A stretch of DNA of 46,139 bases, from the NCBI GenBank assembly GCA_938040985.1, contig CALHZD010000141.1:1-46139 (forward strand), written 5' to 3'. This DNA comes from an uncultured Propionivibrio sp. (GTDB taxonomy: Bacteria > Pseudomonadota > Gammaproteobacteria > Burkholderiales > Rhodocyclaceae). Under the pieces are notes generated by a model. That model made no database searches and was not told where the DNA came from. It saw only the letters and a list, made by a program, of their open reading frames with translations. Shown piece after piece: positions 24,929 to 32,486 of the stretch (positions are counted from its first letter, which is position 1; each line of letters starts with the position of its first letter). The position numbers were made by a program, and so were the translations under genes.

Positions 24929-25761
24929 GCGGCTGGCTGGAAGCGTTTAATTATCCGTTCATGCAGCAGGCGCTCTGGGTTGCGTTGCTGCTCGGACTGA
25001 CCTGCGCCATGCTGTCGTGCTTCCTGGTGCTCAAAGGCTGGGCGCTGATGGGCGATGCCATTTCGCATGCCATTCTGCCCGGCATCGTTATCGCGGCCGT
25101 TTTGGGGTGGCCGCTGGCGCTTGGCGCATTCTGCGCCGCGCTGGTCTGCGCGCTGACGACCGGCTGGCTCGAATACCGCAGCGTGCTGAAAAGCGACACC
25201 TTGCTCGGCATTGTCTTTTCCGGCATGTTTGCCGCCGGTATCATCATGTTCCAGAAAGCCGATAGCGGCCAGCATTTGACGCACATTCTGTTCGGCAACC
25301 TGCTCGGCATGCAGCCCGCACAGCGCTGGCAGGTTCTCTGGATCTGCCTTGCCGTCCTGATTGTGCTGGCCTTGAAATGGCGCGATTTCATGTTGTTTGT
25401 TTTCGATGCCGCCCATGCGCGACTCAGCGGTCTGTCCGTGCCGTCCCTTTATGTGGGGCTGCTGGCGCTGCTGGCGATGACCGCTGTCGGCGCGATGCAG
25501 GCCGTCGGCGTCGTACTGGCGGTGGCGATGCTGATTGCGCCCGGAATCAGCGCGCAACTGGTAGTCAGCCGTTTTCACCACATGCTGATCGTTGCCGCGT
25601 TGCTCTCAATGTGCGCCACTTGCGCCGGCGTGCTGATCAGCTTTCGGCTCGATGCCTCGACGGGCGCCTGCATCGTGCTTTGCCAGGCGGCGGGTTTTTT
25701 TCTGATGCTGCTCGTGCATTACGGCATGCACTGCATCAAAACCGGCGCGATGGCCAAATAG
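24925..25761 (+). CDS. sitD: Metal ABC transporter permease, second
   Basis: 278 residues, ABC-3 family, clearly related to SitC (ALMGDAISHAILPGIVIA; VAMLIAPGISAQLVVSRF). The start at 24925 follows GAGGAGGG; the frame is open 13 codons further upstream inside sitC. The stop codon TAG at 25759-25761 lies inside a 21-bp sequence that recurs inverted at 26015-26035 as the arm of a mobile-element-like repeat. The natural C-terminus may therefore have been altered by an insertion. Confidence 0.92.
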   Translation: MSGWLEAFNYPFMQQALWVALLLGLTCAMLSCFLVLKGWALMGDAISHAILPGIVIAAVLGWPLALGAFCAALVCALTTGWLEYRSVLKSDTLLGIVFSGMFAAGIIMFQKADSGQHLTHILFGNLLGMQPAQRWQVLWICLAVLIVLALKWRDFMLFVFDAAHARLSGLSVPSLYVGLLALLAMTAVGAMQAVGVVLAVAMLIAPGISAQLVVSRFHHMLIVAALLSMCATCAGVLISFRLDASTGACIVLCQAAGFFLMLLVHYGMHCIKTGAMAK

Positions 25762-25778
25762 CGGCTTCCTTTGCCAAA
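25758..25778 (+). repeat. Solo copy of a terminal-repeat arm at the sitD stop
   Basis: 21 bases (ATAGCGGCTTCCTTTGCCAA plus A) are the perfect inverse of 26015-26035. The arm includes the sitD stop codon. Together the arms bound a 278-bp segment that also contains a 65-bp hairpin element and a second, imperfect arm at 25923. Confidence 0.85.
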
Positions 25779-25816
25779 CCTGAACCACCATATAAATAAA
25801 CGACGGGAAAACAGGG

Positions 25817-25881
25817 CAGAAAACATAAACCGCCCGGAGGCCCTTTAAACATAAGGGCTTCAGGGAATCAAAAAACATAAA
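25817..25881. repeat. 65-bp hairpin element, copy B
   Basis: Same length and flanks as copies A and C (CAGAAAACATAAA at the left, ATCAAAAAACATAAA at the right). The stem is CCCGGAGGCCCTT with AAGGGCTTCAGGG, keeping pairing with G-T wobbles, around the loop TAAACAT. It lies downstream of sitD and may act as a transcript end or processing site. Confidence 0.88.
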
Positions 25882-25922
25882 ATGAAATATTGTGCCCGGC
25901 GGTTGTTTACTCCGGAAGCCCT

Positions 25923-26035
25923 AATAGCGGCTCGACTTTGCTAAGAGACAAGGCGGCGAGCCGCAGACAGTATGAGCAATGCGGCAAGGCTAAGCCAACA
26001 CAGCAACGCCGTATTTTGGCAAAGGAAGCCGCTAT
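25923..26035 (-). mobile_element. Correia-like miniature element, copy 1 (113 bp)
   Basis: Imperfect terminal inverted repeats: AATAGCGGCTCGACTTTGC at the left against ATAGCGGCTTCCTTTGC read inward from the right. Read on the minus strand the core carries GCCTTGCC, ATTGCTCATACTG and CTGCGGCTCGCCGCCTT. A 52-base core matches the copy at 31791-31897 with four mismatches. The core words and overall size match what I recall of the neisserial Correia repeat enclosed element (GGCGTTGC...CCTTGCCG...TACTGTCTGCGGCT...CGCCTTGTC). It ends five bases short of the brnQ stop codon. Confidence 0.75.
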
Positions 26036-26040
26036 GTGAA

Positions 26041-27411
26041 TCAGGACGACGGCGAGGCGGAATCCGTGGCGAGCCGACCGCGTTGCAGGATGCTTATGGT
26101 CAGGCCAATGCCAAAGCCGATCAGTGCGGGCACGACCCAGCCCAAGCCGGAGGCGTACAACGGCAAGTAGTCGCCGAACAGCGCGTGCAGGCGCATGGGC
26201 AGGCCGTGCTCGACGCCGCTGAACGCTTTCCAGCCGTCAAACAGCGCGACCGTTCCCGTCGCGAGCATCGTGCAGATATAGACGATGCGGCCGCCGCCAA
26301 AAAAATTGTGGAGCAGGGCAAGAGCGATGAGGGCGATCGTCAGCGGGTAGAGCAACATCAGTGCGGGCACAGAGAGTTTGATGATGGTATTAAGCCCGAC
26401 ATTGGCGAATCCGCAGGACACCAGCGTGAAGAGAATGGCCCAGGTGCGGTAGGCGAATTGCGGCAGCAGGCGGTTGAAATACCCGGCGCATGAGGTAATC
26501 AGCCCGACCGCAGTCGACAGGCAGGCAAGGAACACGATCGCGGCCAGCAAGATTTTGCCGGCATTGCCGAAATAATGTTCAGCGCTTTTCGAGAGTACGG
26601 CCGCCCCGTTTTGTTGCAGGCCGATGCCGCCCACGCTGGTGGCGCCCATATAGGCAATGAAAACATAAACCACCGACAGGCAAAGCGCCGCCACACAACC
26701 GGCGCGCATCGTCAGGCTAAGCATTTGCCGTTTATCCGACACGCCCTTGCTGCGCACGCTGCTGATGACGATGATGGCGAAGACCAGCGAGGCGAGCGCA
26801 TCCATCGTCTCATAACCGGCGATGATGCCCTGGGTCAGCGCGTGCGTCTCGTAGCCGCTTGCGGCCATCGGCGCCTGCGGCGCGGCCATCGGCCTTATCG
26901 CCGCAGTGATCACCAGAATGGCGATGGTCAGAAGCAAGGCCGGAGTGAGCACTTTGCCGATGCGGTCGACCAGTTTGCCGGGCGAGATTGACAGCCAGTA
27001 CGACGCACCGAAAAAGAACAGGCAGAAGACCGCCAGACACAGTCTTTTGCCGTATTCATCAAGCGCGCCGAGGAAGGGCGCGACGCCGATTTCAAAGGAC
27101 ACGGTCGCTGTACGCGGAATGGCGAACAACGGGCCAATCGCCAGATACAGCATCACGGCAAACAGCGTGCCGTACCAGGGCGTCACGCGCGACGCCAGAT
27201 CCTGAACATCGCGCGAGCCGGAATAGCCGACCGCGATAACGCCGAGCAGGGGCAGCCCGGCGCCGGTGAGCAGGAAGCCGCTCATGGCGGCGAAAATATG
27301 ACTCCCTGCCTGCTGCCCCATCAGTGCGGGAAAAATCAAATTGCCCGCACCGAAAAACAGTGCAAACAGCATCAGGCCCGTCGCTACAAAAGCAGATTTA
27401 TGAGTACGCAT
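26041..27411 (-). CDS. brnQ: Branched-chain amino acid transport protein (LIVCS family)
   Basis: 456 residues, about twelve membrane helices. It is a cation-coupled importer of leucine, isoleucine and valine. It starts MRTHKSAFVATGLMLFALFF with the family motif FGAGNLIFPALMGQQAG. Later marks are GYSGSRDVQDLASRVTPWYG, IPRTATVSFEIGVAPF and GYETMDALASLVFA. The start at 27411 gives the typical N-terminus; the frame continues 56 codons upstream with no family similarity. No strong ribosome site. It converges on sitD, with the repeat elements between the two stops. Confidence 0.93.
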   Translation of the reverse strand: MRTHKSAFVATGLMLFALFFGAGNLIFPALMGQQAGSHIFAAMSGFLLTGAGLPLLGVIAVGYSGSRDVQDLASRVTPWYGTLFAVMLYLAIGPLFAIPRTATVSFEIGVAPFLGALDEYGKRLCLAVFCLFFFGASYWLSISPGKLVDRIGKVLTPALLLTIAILVITAAIRPMAAPQAPMAASGYETHALTQGIIAGYETMDALASLVFAIIVISSVRSKGVSDKRQMLSLTMRAGCVAALCLSVVYVFIAYMGATSVGGIGLQQNGAAVLSKSAEHYFGNAGKILLAAIVFLACLSTAVGLITSCAGYFNRLLPQFAYRTWAILFTLVSCGFANVGLNTIIKLSVPALMLLYPLTIALIALALLHNFFGGGRIVYICTMLATGTVALFDGWKAFSGVEHGLPMRLHALFGDYLPLYASGLGWVVPALIGFGIGLTISILQRGRLATDSASPSS

Positions 27412-27566
27412 GTCTATATAAAGTGTGTCGCACCGGCGTTCATCAGATCGGCGCCGTTGCGGACAGGCAGGCGCCCGATAATCCTTTTGCCACACACTGT
27501 TGAATTTCCGAAAATACTGCCGCCATGCCAGAGAGCCGGAGCGGTAGCGCGAAAATACGAGTAATG

Positions 27567-27592
27567 AAAAAACCGCCATCGGCAGGCGGTTT
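27567..27592 (-). terminator. Rho-independent terminator after the methyltransferase gene
   Basis: On the minus strand AAACCGCC and GGCGGTTT form an 8-bp stem with a 7-base loop, followed by a run of T (six A on the plus strand at 27567-27572). It lies 99 bp past the stop of the minus-strand gene ending at 27691. Confidence 0.75.
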
Positions 27593-27690
27593 CCACGCAG
27601 CGAATATATCAGTATTTATGCATGAAACAAAGTCGGAAAGGCACTGGAAAAGCGCCGGAAGCCGCGCCGGGGAAGCATTTACCCCAGCAT

Positions 27691-28608
27691 TTATGCGTTA
27701 TTTTCTGCCGCAGCGGGCGCAACGGGAGAATCGAGAAAGCGGCTGCTCAGCGCTTCGAGGCCAAGTTGGCGCAGGATTTCCGCCAGCCGCTGCGCCGCGT
27801 TGCCGCGCGCTTGTCCGGTGTATTCGGCGATGATCAGCTCGTTCTTGAGCGAATGTTCCCAGCCGACGAGTTCGGTGGTGGTGACGCGATAAGCATGGGC
27901 TTCCAGTTGCAGGCAACGCAACACATTGGTCAGCAGACTGCCGAATTCGCGCGTGTGAATCGGGTGACGCCACAGCTCGGCGAGCGGGGTGCGCGCCAGC
28001 GCGGCGCTCTTGTTTTGGCGCAAAACGGCGGCGACTTCCGCCTGGCAGCAGGGGACCAGCACCACAAAGCGGGCGCGCTTGTGCAGGGCAAAGCGGATGG
28101 CATCGTCCGTCGCCGTATCGCAGGCGTGCAGGGCGGTGACGATATCGACCCGCGCCGGCAGCGTGGGTGCGTGAATCGAAGCCTCGGCGCTCAGATGCTC
28201 AAAATGCATGCGGGAAAACCCCAGACGGTCGGCCAGTTCCCGCGCACGGGTGACAAGTTCGGCGCGCGTCTCGATGCCGAAAATCCGCCCGCAGCGCTGG
28301 GGATGCAAAAACAGATCGTAGAGGATGAAGCCGAGATACGACTTGCCCGCGCCAAGGTCGACGAGCGTGAAATCGCCTTGCGCCTCCTGTAGACGAACGA
28401 GCAGCGGTTCGATGAACTGGTAGAGGTGGCGGACCTGTTTAAGCTTGCGGCGGCTATCCTGGTTGAGCTTGCCCTCGCGCGTCAGGATATGCAGTTCCTT
28501 AAGCAGTTCGATCGACTGGCCGGCGATCAGCGGCTCGGCCGGCAGTGGGGCGGAAGACTTGTAGCCATGCTGGCTATGCCGGCTATTGGGCGATTTTTGG
28601 GAATTCAT
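27691..28608 (-). CDS. SAM-dependent methyltransferase, Methyltransf_32-like
   Basis: 305 residues. The SAM-binding motif FTLVDLGAGKSYLGFILYD lies near residue 80-98, an acidic strand end (GRIFGIETR) follows, then VDIVTALHACDTATDDAI and VVLVPCCQAEVAAVL. The LHACD and PCCQ pairs match the family in which DLGxGKGYLG and a later CCQ motif occur together. The substrate is unknown; an RNA or protein target is possible. The start at 28608 gives MNSQKSPNSRHSQHG; the frame is open another 37 codons. It is divergent from the GTPase gene at 28784. Confidence 0.8.
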   Translation of the reverse strand: MNSQKSPNSRHSQHGYKSSAPLPAEPLIAGQSIELLKELHILTREGKLNQDSRRKLKQVRHLYQFIEPLLVRLQEAQGDFTLVDLGAGKSYLGFILYDLFLHPQRCGRIFGIETRAELVTRARELADRLGFSRMHFEHLSAEASIHAPTLPARVDIVTALHACDTATDDAIRFALHKRARFVVLVPCCQAEVAAVLRQNKSAALARTPLAELWRHPIHTREFGSLLTNVLRCLQLEAHAYRVTTTELVGWEHSLKNELIIAEYTGQARGNAAQRLAEILRQLGLEALSSRFLDSPVAPAAAENNA

Positions 28609-28783
28609 GGTGCGGGCGATTTTATCGCGCCTCGCGCCGGGCAAGTACGCGCAAAAAAACGACCGATAGAACGAAACGCAGCGGCCGGGCAGATAAAGCG
28701 CGGACGCATGCGCCGGCAATGCGATAATGCGCCCCTATTGATGACATCCTCCACATTTCAATTCTGAATTTTCCGGATCGTTT

Positions 28784-29698
28784 ATGGCAATTCAGTGGTT
28801 TCCCGGACATATGGTGCCGGCGCGCCGAAAGGCGGCCGAGACGATGGCCAATATCGACGTCGTTATCGAAGTCGTCGATGCGCGCCTGCCGGCGGCCAGC
28901 GCCAACCCGCTGGTGGCCGATCTGCGCCGGCATCGGCAGCGGCCCTGCCTGAAGGTGCTCAACAAGTCCGATTTGGCCGATCAGGCGGTCACGCGCGCCT
29001 GGATCGCCGAGTTCAACCAGCAGCCGGGCGTCAGCGCCGTGGCGATTTCGAGCCGCAACGCCGGCGAAGTCGCACGCCTGCCGGCCTTGTGCCAGAAGCT
29101 GGCGCCGCATCGCAACGACGCGACCAAACCGTTGCGCATGATGATCATGGGGATTCCCAATGTCGGCAAATCGACGCTGATGAATGCGCTGGTCGGCCGC
29201 AAGATCGCCAAGGTCGGCGACGAGCCGGCGGTGACCAAGATGCAGCAGGCGCACCGCCTGAGCGCACGGCAGACGATCATCGATACGCCAGGGCTGATGT
29301 GGCCGAAAATCAAGCATGACAGCGACGGCTTCATGCTCGCAGCCAGTCATGCCATTGGGCGCAATGCCGTCATCGACGAGGAGGTCGCAGTGTTTCTTGC
29401 CGGGCTGCTGCGCGAGCGTTATCCGGCGCTGCTTGCGGCGCGTTACGGGTTCGCAGTCGATGAACTGGACGCTGTCGATATCATCGAAAGGATCGCGCAC
29501 CGGCGGGCGTTGCGGATGCGCGGCGGCGCGCTCGATTTTGCCAAGGCATCGCTCGTACTGTTGCAGGATTATCGGGACGGCCGGCTCGGGCGCATCAGCC
29601 TGGAAACGCCGGAAACGCGCCGGGCCATGCTTGCCGAAGCAGCCTCGGAAGACGGCGAAACGGCTTCCGAAAATGAATCGGCGCGTCCGCCCGCATGA
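28784..29698 (+). CDS. ylqF: Circularly permuted ribosome-biogenesis GTPase, YlqF/RbgA-like
   Basis: 304 residues. The G motifs occur in permuted order: G4 LNKSD at 59-63, then G1 GIPNVGKST at 123-131, then G3 IDTPGLMWPK at about 166-175. The N-terminus MAIQWFPGHMVPARRKAAE and DVVIEVVDARLPAASANP are characteristic of RbgA, which acts in large-subunit maturation. The C-terminal domain (about 190-280) is helical as in RbgA, and the last 20 residues are acidic and low complexity. No strong ribosome site is seen before 28784. Confidence 0.93.
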   Translation: MAIQWFPGHMVPARRKAAETMANIDVVIEVVDARLPAASANPLVADLRRHRQRPCLKVLNKSDLADQAVTRAWIAEFNQQPGVSAVAISSRNAGEVARLPALCQKLAPHRNDATKPLRMMIMGIPNVGKSTLMNALVGRKIAKVGDEPAVTKMQQAHRLSARQTIIDTPGLMWPKIKHDSDGFMLAASHAIGRNAVIDEEVAVFLAGLLRERYPALLAARYGFAVDELDAVDIIERIAHRRALRMRGGALDFAKASLVLLQDYRDGRLGRISLETPETRRAMLAEAASEDGETASENESARPPA

Positions 29699-29802
29699 AA
29701 AAGCCGGCGTAACGGACAACGGTATTTTTTGGGCGTCACCGCGCCAACTGGTGCGGCCGGAACGATGGATTGTGCGCCGCGCGCCGTTTGCTACGGGGCG
29801 CC

Positions 29803-30115
29803 CCGGAATCCTTATAAACAGTGCATCTCAGAGCACCATCCGCAATCCCGCGTAAACAGAGCATTTCCCGACACCTCCTCCGAAATCCGCGTGGATAGTG
29901 CTTTTCCTAGTACCCCATCTGAACCCTGCGCGGATAGGGCACCTCAGAGCACCTGCCTGAAGATACCCTATTTACAAGGGGTTCCGGCCATGCCCCTCGG
30001 AGATGCATTTATAAGGGCTGGCGGGTAGGCGCCGCTGAAATTCTCATAAATAAAGGGCTTCCGGGCAGATGTTCAGAGAGGTGCTATTTGCGCGGATTTC
30101 AGAGCTCCCTTCTGA
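29803..30115. repeat. 39-bp hairpin repeat family, array 2 (eight units)
   Basis: Cores at about 29811, 29850, 29889, 29929, 29966, 30006, 30044 and 30083 have spacings of 39, 39, 40, 37, 40, 38 and 39 bases, the most regular array in the window. Core examples are CCTTATAAACAGTGC, CGCGTAAACAGAGC, CCCTATTTACAAGGGG and GCATTTATAAGGGC. Units are separated by GC-rich stretches ending in CC(T/C)GAA. The array fills most of the 29699-30330 gap; nothing coding is seen there. Confidence 0.8.
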
Positions 30116-30163
30116 CGCCGCTATGGGCGTTTTCTGAGCGCCTTCCGAAACCCAAAAATGGGC

Positions 30164-30228
30164 CAGAAAACATAAAATGCCCGGAAGTCCTTTAAACACA
30201 AGGGCTTCCGGGCATCAAAAAACATAAA
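30164..30228. repeat. 65-bp hairpin element, copy C
   Basis: Best-paired copy: GCCCGGAAG and CTTCCGGGC form a perfect 9-bp outer stem, CCTT and AAGG an inner stem, loop TAAACAC. The flanks are CAGAAAACATAAA and ATCAAAAAACATAAA. It lies at the end of array 2, about 100 bases beyond the creD stop. Confidence 0.9.
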
Positions 30229-30330
30229 TTGCCCTTGAACCCTTCTCCCTTGGAAGAAGGGCAGGAGAGGGCAGGCGCTTTTTCATTGCAGAGGGAATCT
30301 GCTCAGAGGGTGTCTGCTTTTTTCCGGCTT

Positions 30331-31779
30331 TTACTTCCTCGGCGCGTTGTTCTGCCCCAGGCCGTACCAGTCGATGCGGCGGGTGCCGATCATCAGCCCG
30401 GCCAGCGCGGCGAAGAGCAGTAGCGTCCCCAAAAGCAGCGCGTTTTGTTCTGCACGCAGGATGCCGAAGAGCGCCGCGTAGAGCAGCGAGAACGCCAGCC
30501 CGAAACTGAATGCGCGCTTCCAGCCTTTCAGGATCGCGGCCAGATAAATGGTGATTAACGCCACGGAGGCCGCGGCGGAAAGCAGATACGCCAGCCAGAA
30601 ATGCAGGTGTTCGGAGAGGCTGACGAGCAGCAGGAAAAAGATCGCCTGCGCCAGCCCGATCAGCAGGTACTGGATCGGGTGAATGGGCAGGGCGTGCAGA
30701 TGCTCGAAGGCAAAGAAGGCGGCGAAGCCGAGCGCGATGAACAGGATGCCGTATTTCACCGCGCGCGTGGCCTGCTGGTAAATATCGACCGGGTTGAGCA
30801 GGCTGACCTGGAAGCCGTCATGACGGCTGTCCACGCCGTCCGCCGCCAGCGCCGATGCGCTCCAGCGGGCGGAAAAACCGTTGGCGTCAATCTCGCGGCT
30901 GCGCGGCAGGTAGTTGCCGCCAAAGCTCGGATGCGGCCAGTTGGCGCGCAGTTCGGCGGTGGTCACTTCGCCGAGCGGGATGCGTTTGAGGCTGGCGGTG
31001 CCGGAAAGCGTCAGCGTAATGTCAAAGGGCAGCGAGGCCGTTTTGCCGTTGTACACATGCGCGCCCACCGCGCAGAAGCCGGAGCGGATGTTGAAGGCCG
31101 CGGCGGCGGCGTGGCCGGCAGAGAACACGTTATCCTCCGGGCGCTCGTCGTCGCCCTTGGCGCTGCGCAGGGCGATTTCGCGCACGCCGCTTGAGCGCTG
31201 CGGCAGCTTCATGTCCGCGTCGGCCAGGCGCACCCCCTGGCGTAGTTGCAGCGCCTGCCCGCCCAGCATCACTTTGGGCTCGCCGTCGATTCCGCGCGGG
31301 TCTTCGATGCCCAGGATCAGCGTCGGGCTGCCCCAGACCAGGCGGGATGTGGCGTTGCGCAGGGTCAGCGCGCCGGCGTCCGGCGTTTCAAAACGGCCGC
31401 TGATGTGTTCTTGCAGCGAAAACACATTCGTGTCGTACAGACCGTAGGCGCGCTTCTCGACCTTCATGTCGCCGTTGAAGTCAAGCTGCTTCGGCTTGAC
31501 GGCGATCCGGTGGCGGATCACGTAGCGCTCGATGCGTTTGATGATTTGCTTGCCCTGTTTCTCGGTGCGCTCCTCGTCGAAATACTCATCGACGGGGAAG
31601 ACCAGAATCGGCCCGGAAATCGTCTGCGGCCCGGCCGTAGCGGCGGCAATGGCTTTGACCGCTTCGTCGCGGAAATCGGTGCGCTCGTTGATGACCGACT
31701 CGATCATGCTGAGCGGAACCAGCAACAACAGCGTGATGACTAACAGTAGAAAGCATTTCTGGAAGAGCGGGTGGCGCAT
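30331..31779 (-). CDS. creD: Inner membrane protein CreD
   Basis: 482 residues. An N-terminal membrane helix (FLLLVITLLLLVPLSMIESV) is followed by a large periplasmic domain (about 35-310) with NERTDFRDEAVKAIA and GPQTISGPILVFPV. A C-terminal bundle of five to six helices follows (KYGILFIALGFAAFFAFEHL, HPIQYLLIGLAQAIFFLLLV). In E. coli creD is a target of the CreBC two-component system and affects envelope integrity; no creBC genes are present here. The start at 31779 follows GGAG by six bases; the frame extends 11 codons further upstream. A Correia-like element begins about 12 bp upstream of the start. Confidence 0.92.
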   Translation of the reverse strand: MRHPLFQKCFLLLVITLLLLVPLSMIESVINERTDFRDEAVKAIAAATAGPQTISGPILVFPVDEYFDEERTEKQGKQIIKRIERYVIRHRIAVKPKQLDFNGDMKVEKRAYGLYDTNVFSLQEHISGRFETPDAGALTLRNATSRLVWGSPTLILGIEDPRGIDGEPKVMLGGQALQLRQGVRLADADMKLPQRSSGVREIALRSAKGDDERPEDNVFSAGHAAAAAFNIRSGFCAVGAHVYNGKTASLPFDITLTLSGTASLKRIPLGEVTTAELRANWPHPSFGGNYLPRSREIDANGFSARWSASALAADGVDSRHDGFQVSLLNPVDIYQQATRAVKYGILFIALGFAAFFAFEHLHALPIHPIQYLLIGLAQAIFFLLLVSLSEHLHFWLAYLLSAAASVALITIYLAAILKGWKRAFSFGLAFSLLYAALFGILRAEQNALLLGTLLLFAALAGLMIGTRRIDWYGLGQNNAPRK

Positions 31780-31790
31780 GGCAATCTCCG

Positions 31791-31897
31791 ATAGTGCGGT
31801 TACCCTTTGCAAAAATACTGTGTTGGCTTCGCCTTGCCATATTGCTCATACTGCCTGCGGCTCGCCGCCTTATTTTTTTGCAAAGGTAAACCGCCAT
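31791..31897 (+). mobile_element. Correia-like miniature element, copy 2 (107 bp)
   Basis: Terminal inverted repeats: ATAGTGCGGTTACCCTTTGC at the left against ATGGCGGTTTACCTTTGC read inward from the right. The core GTGTTGGCTT, GCCTTGCC, ATTGCTCATACTG, CTGCGGCTCGCCGCCTT matches copy 1 at 48 of 52 bases, in opposite orientation. The ends recall the TATAGTGGATTAA arms of neisserial Correia elements. It starts just upstream of the creD ribosome site, so it could carry or disturb the creD promoter. Confidence 0.78.
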
Positions 31898-32070
31898 GAA
31901 AACTGGGCTGCAAATATTGACAGGCACATTCTGCGCGCACTGCATGAGCGGAATATGAAGCGCGTGTGAAGCGTGAAGCGTGAAGCGCGGGGCGGCCGGC
32001 GGCGTGCGGTGAATGATGCGTATCCTATTGTATCTGAAGGTCACGTGGCCTAATATTCATTCGTGATTCA

Positions 32071-32290
32071 GGCACTCGGTTCCGTGACCACGGAACAAGT
32101 TTAAACGGGAAGCCGGTGACCTCGCGGATTTTCTCTCCGCGGATATTCCGGCGCAGCCCCCGCTGCTGTAAGCCTGACGATTCTGCCAACCGCGCCACTG
32201 CATGAAAGATTCCGGATGAGAAATTCCGGACAATTAATATGCGGGAAGGCGGCAGAAAAGAATGAGGGCGAGCCAGAAGACCGGCCTGGA
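32071..32290 (+). ncRNA. Cobalamin riboswitch
   Basis: Conserved pieces appear in the right order: the first hairpin GGTTCCGTG/CACGGAAC, AAACGGGAAGCCGGTG at 32104-32117, the B12 box GCCCCCGCTGCTGTAA at 32155-32171, GCCACTG at 32194-32200, GCGGGAAGGC at 32241-32250 and the closing AGCCAGAAGACCGGCC at 32271-32286. It lies on the strand of the TonB receptor, about 200 bp before its start. High adenosyl- or methylcobalamin would reduce receptor expression. Confidence 0.92.
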
Positions 32291-32294
32291 TCAA

Positions 32295-32328
32295 GGCGCA
32301 CGCGTCTGCGATGGCGCGTGCCGTTTTA
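32295..32328 (+). terminator. Hairpin after the riboswitch, possible expression platform
   Basis: GCACGCG (32298-32304) and CGCGTGC (32315-32321) form a perfect 7-bp stem, followed by CGTTTTAA. It could be the terminator of the riboswitch, although the T-run is short. Confidence 0.45.
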
Positions 32329-32486
32329 ACAGGCGTCCGTTTGCGGGAGGCAAATGCGCCCCGGGCCGAAACGAAAACCTCATCCTTTTGCGGGATTGTC
32401 GATAATCCGTTGCGTCGTCCTGACGCAGCGTATTTGTGTTTTGGGCTGGCTCGTCACGGGACGGATGCCTCTGACTGGAGGTCATC

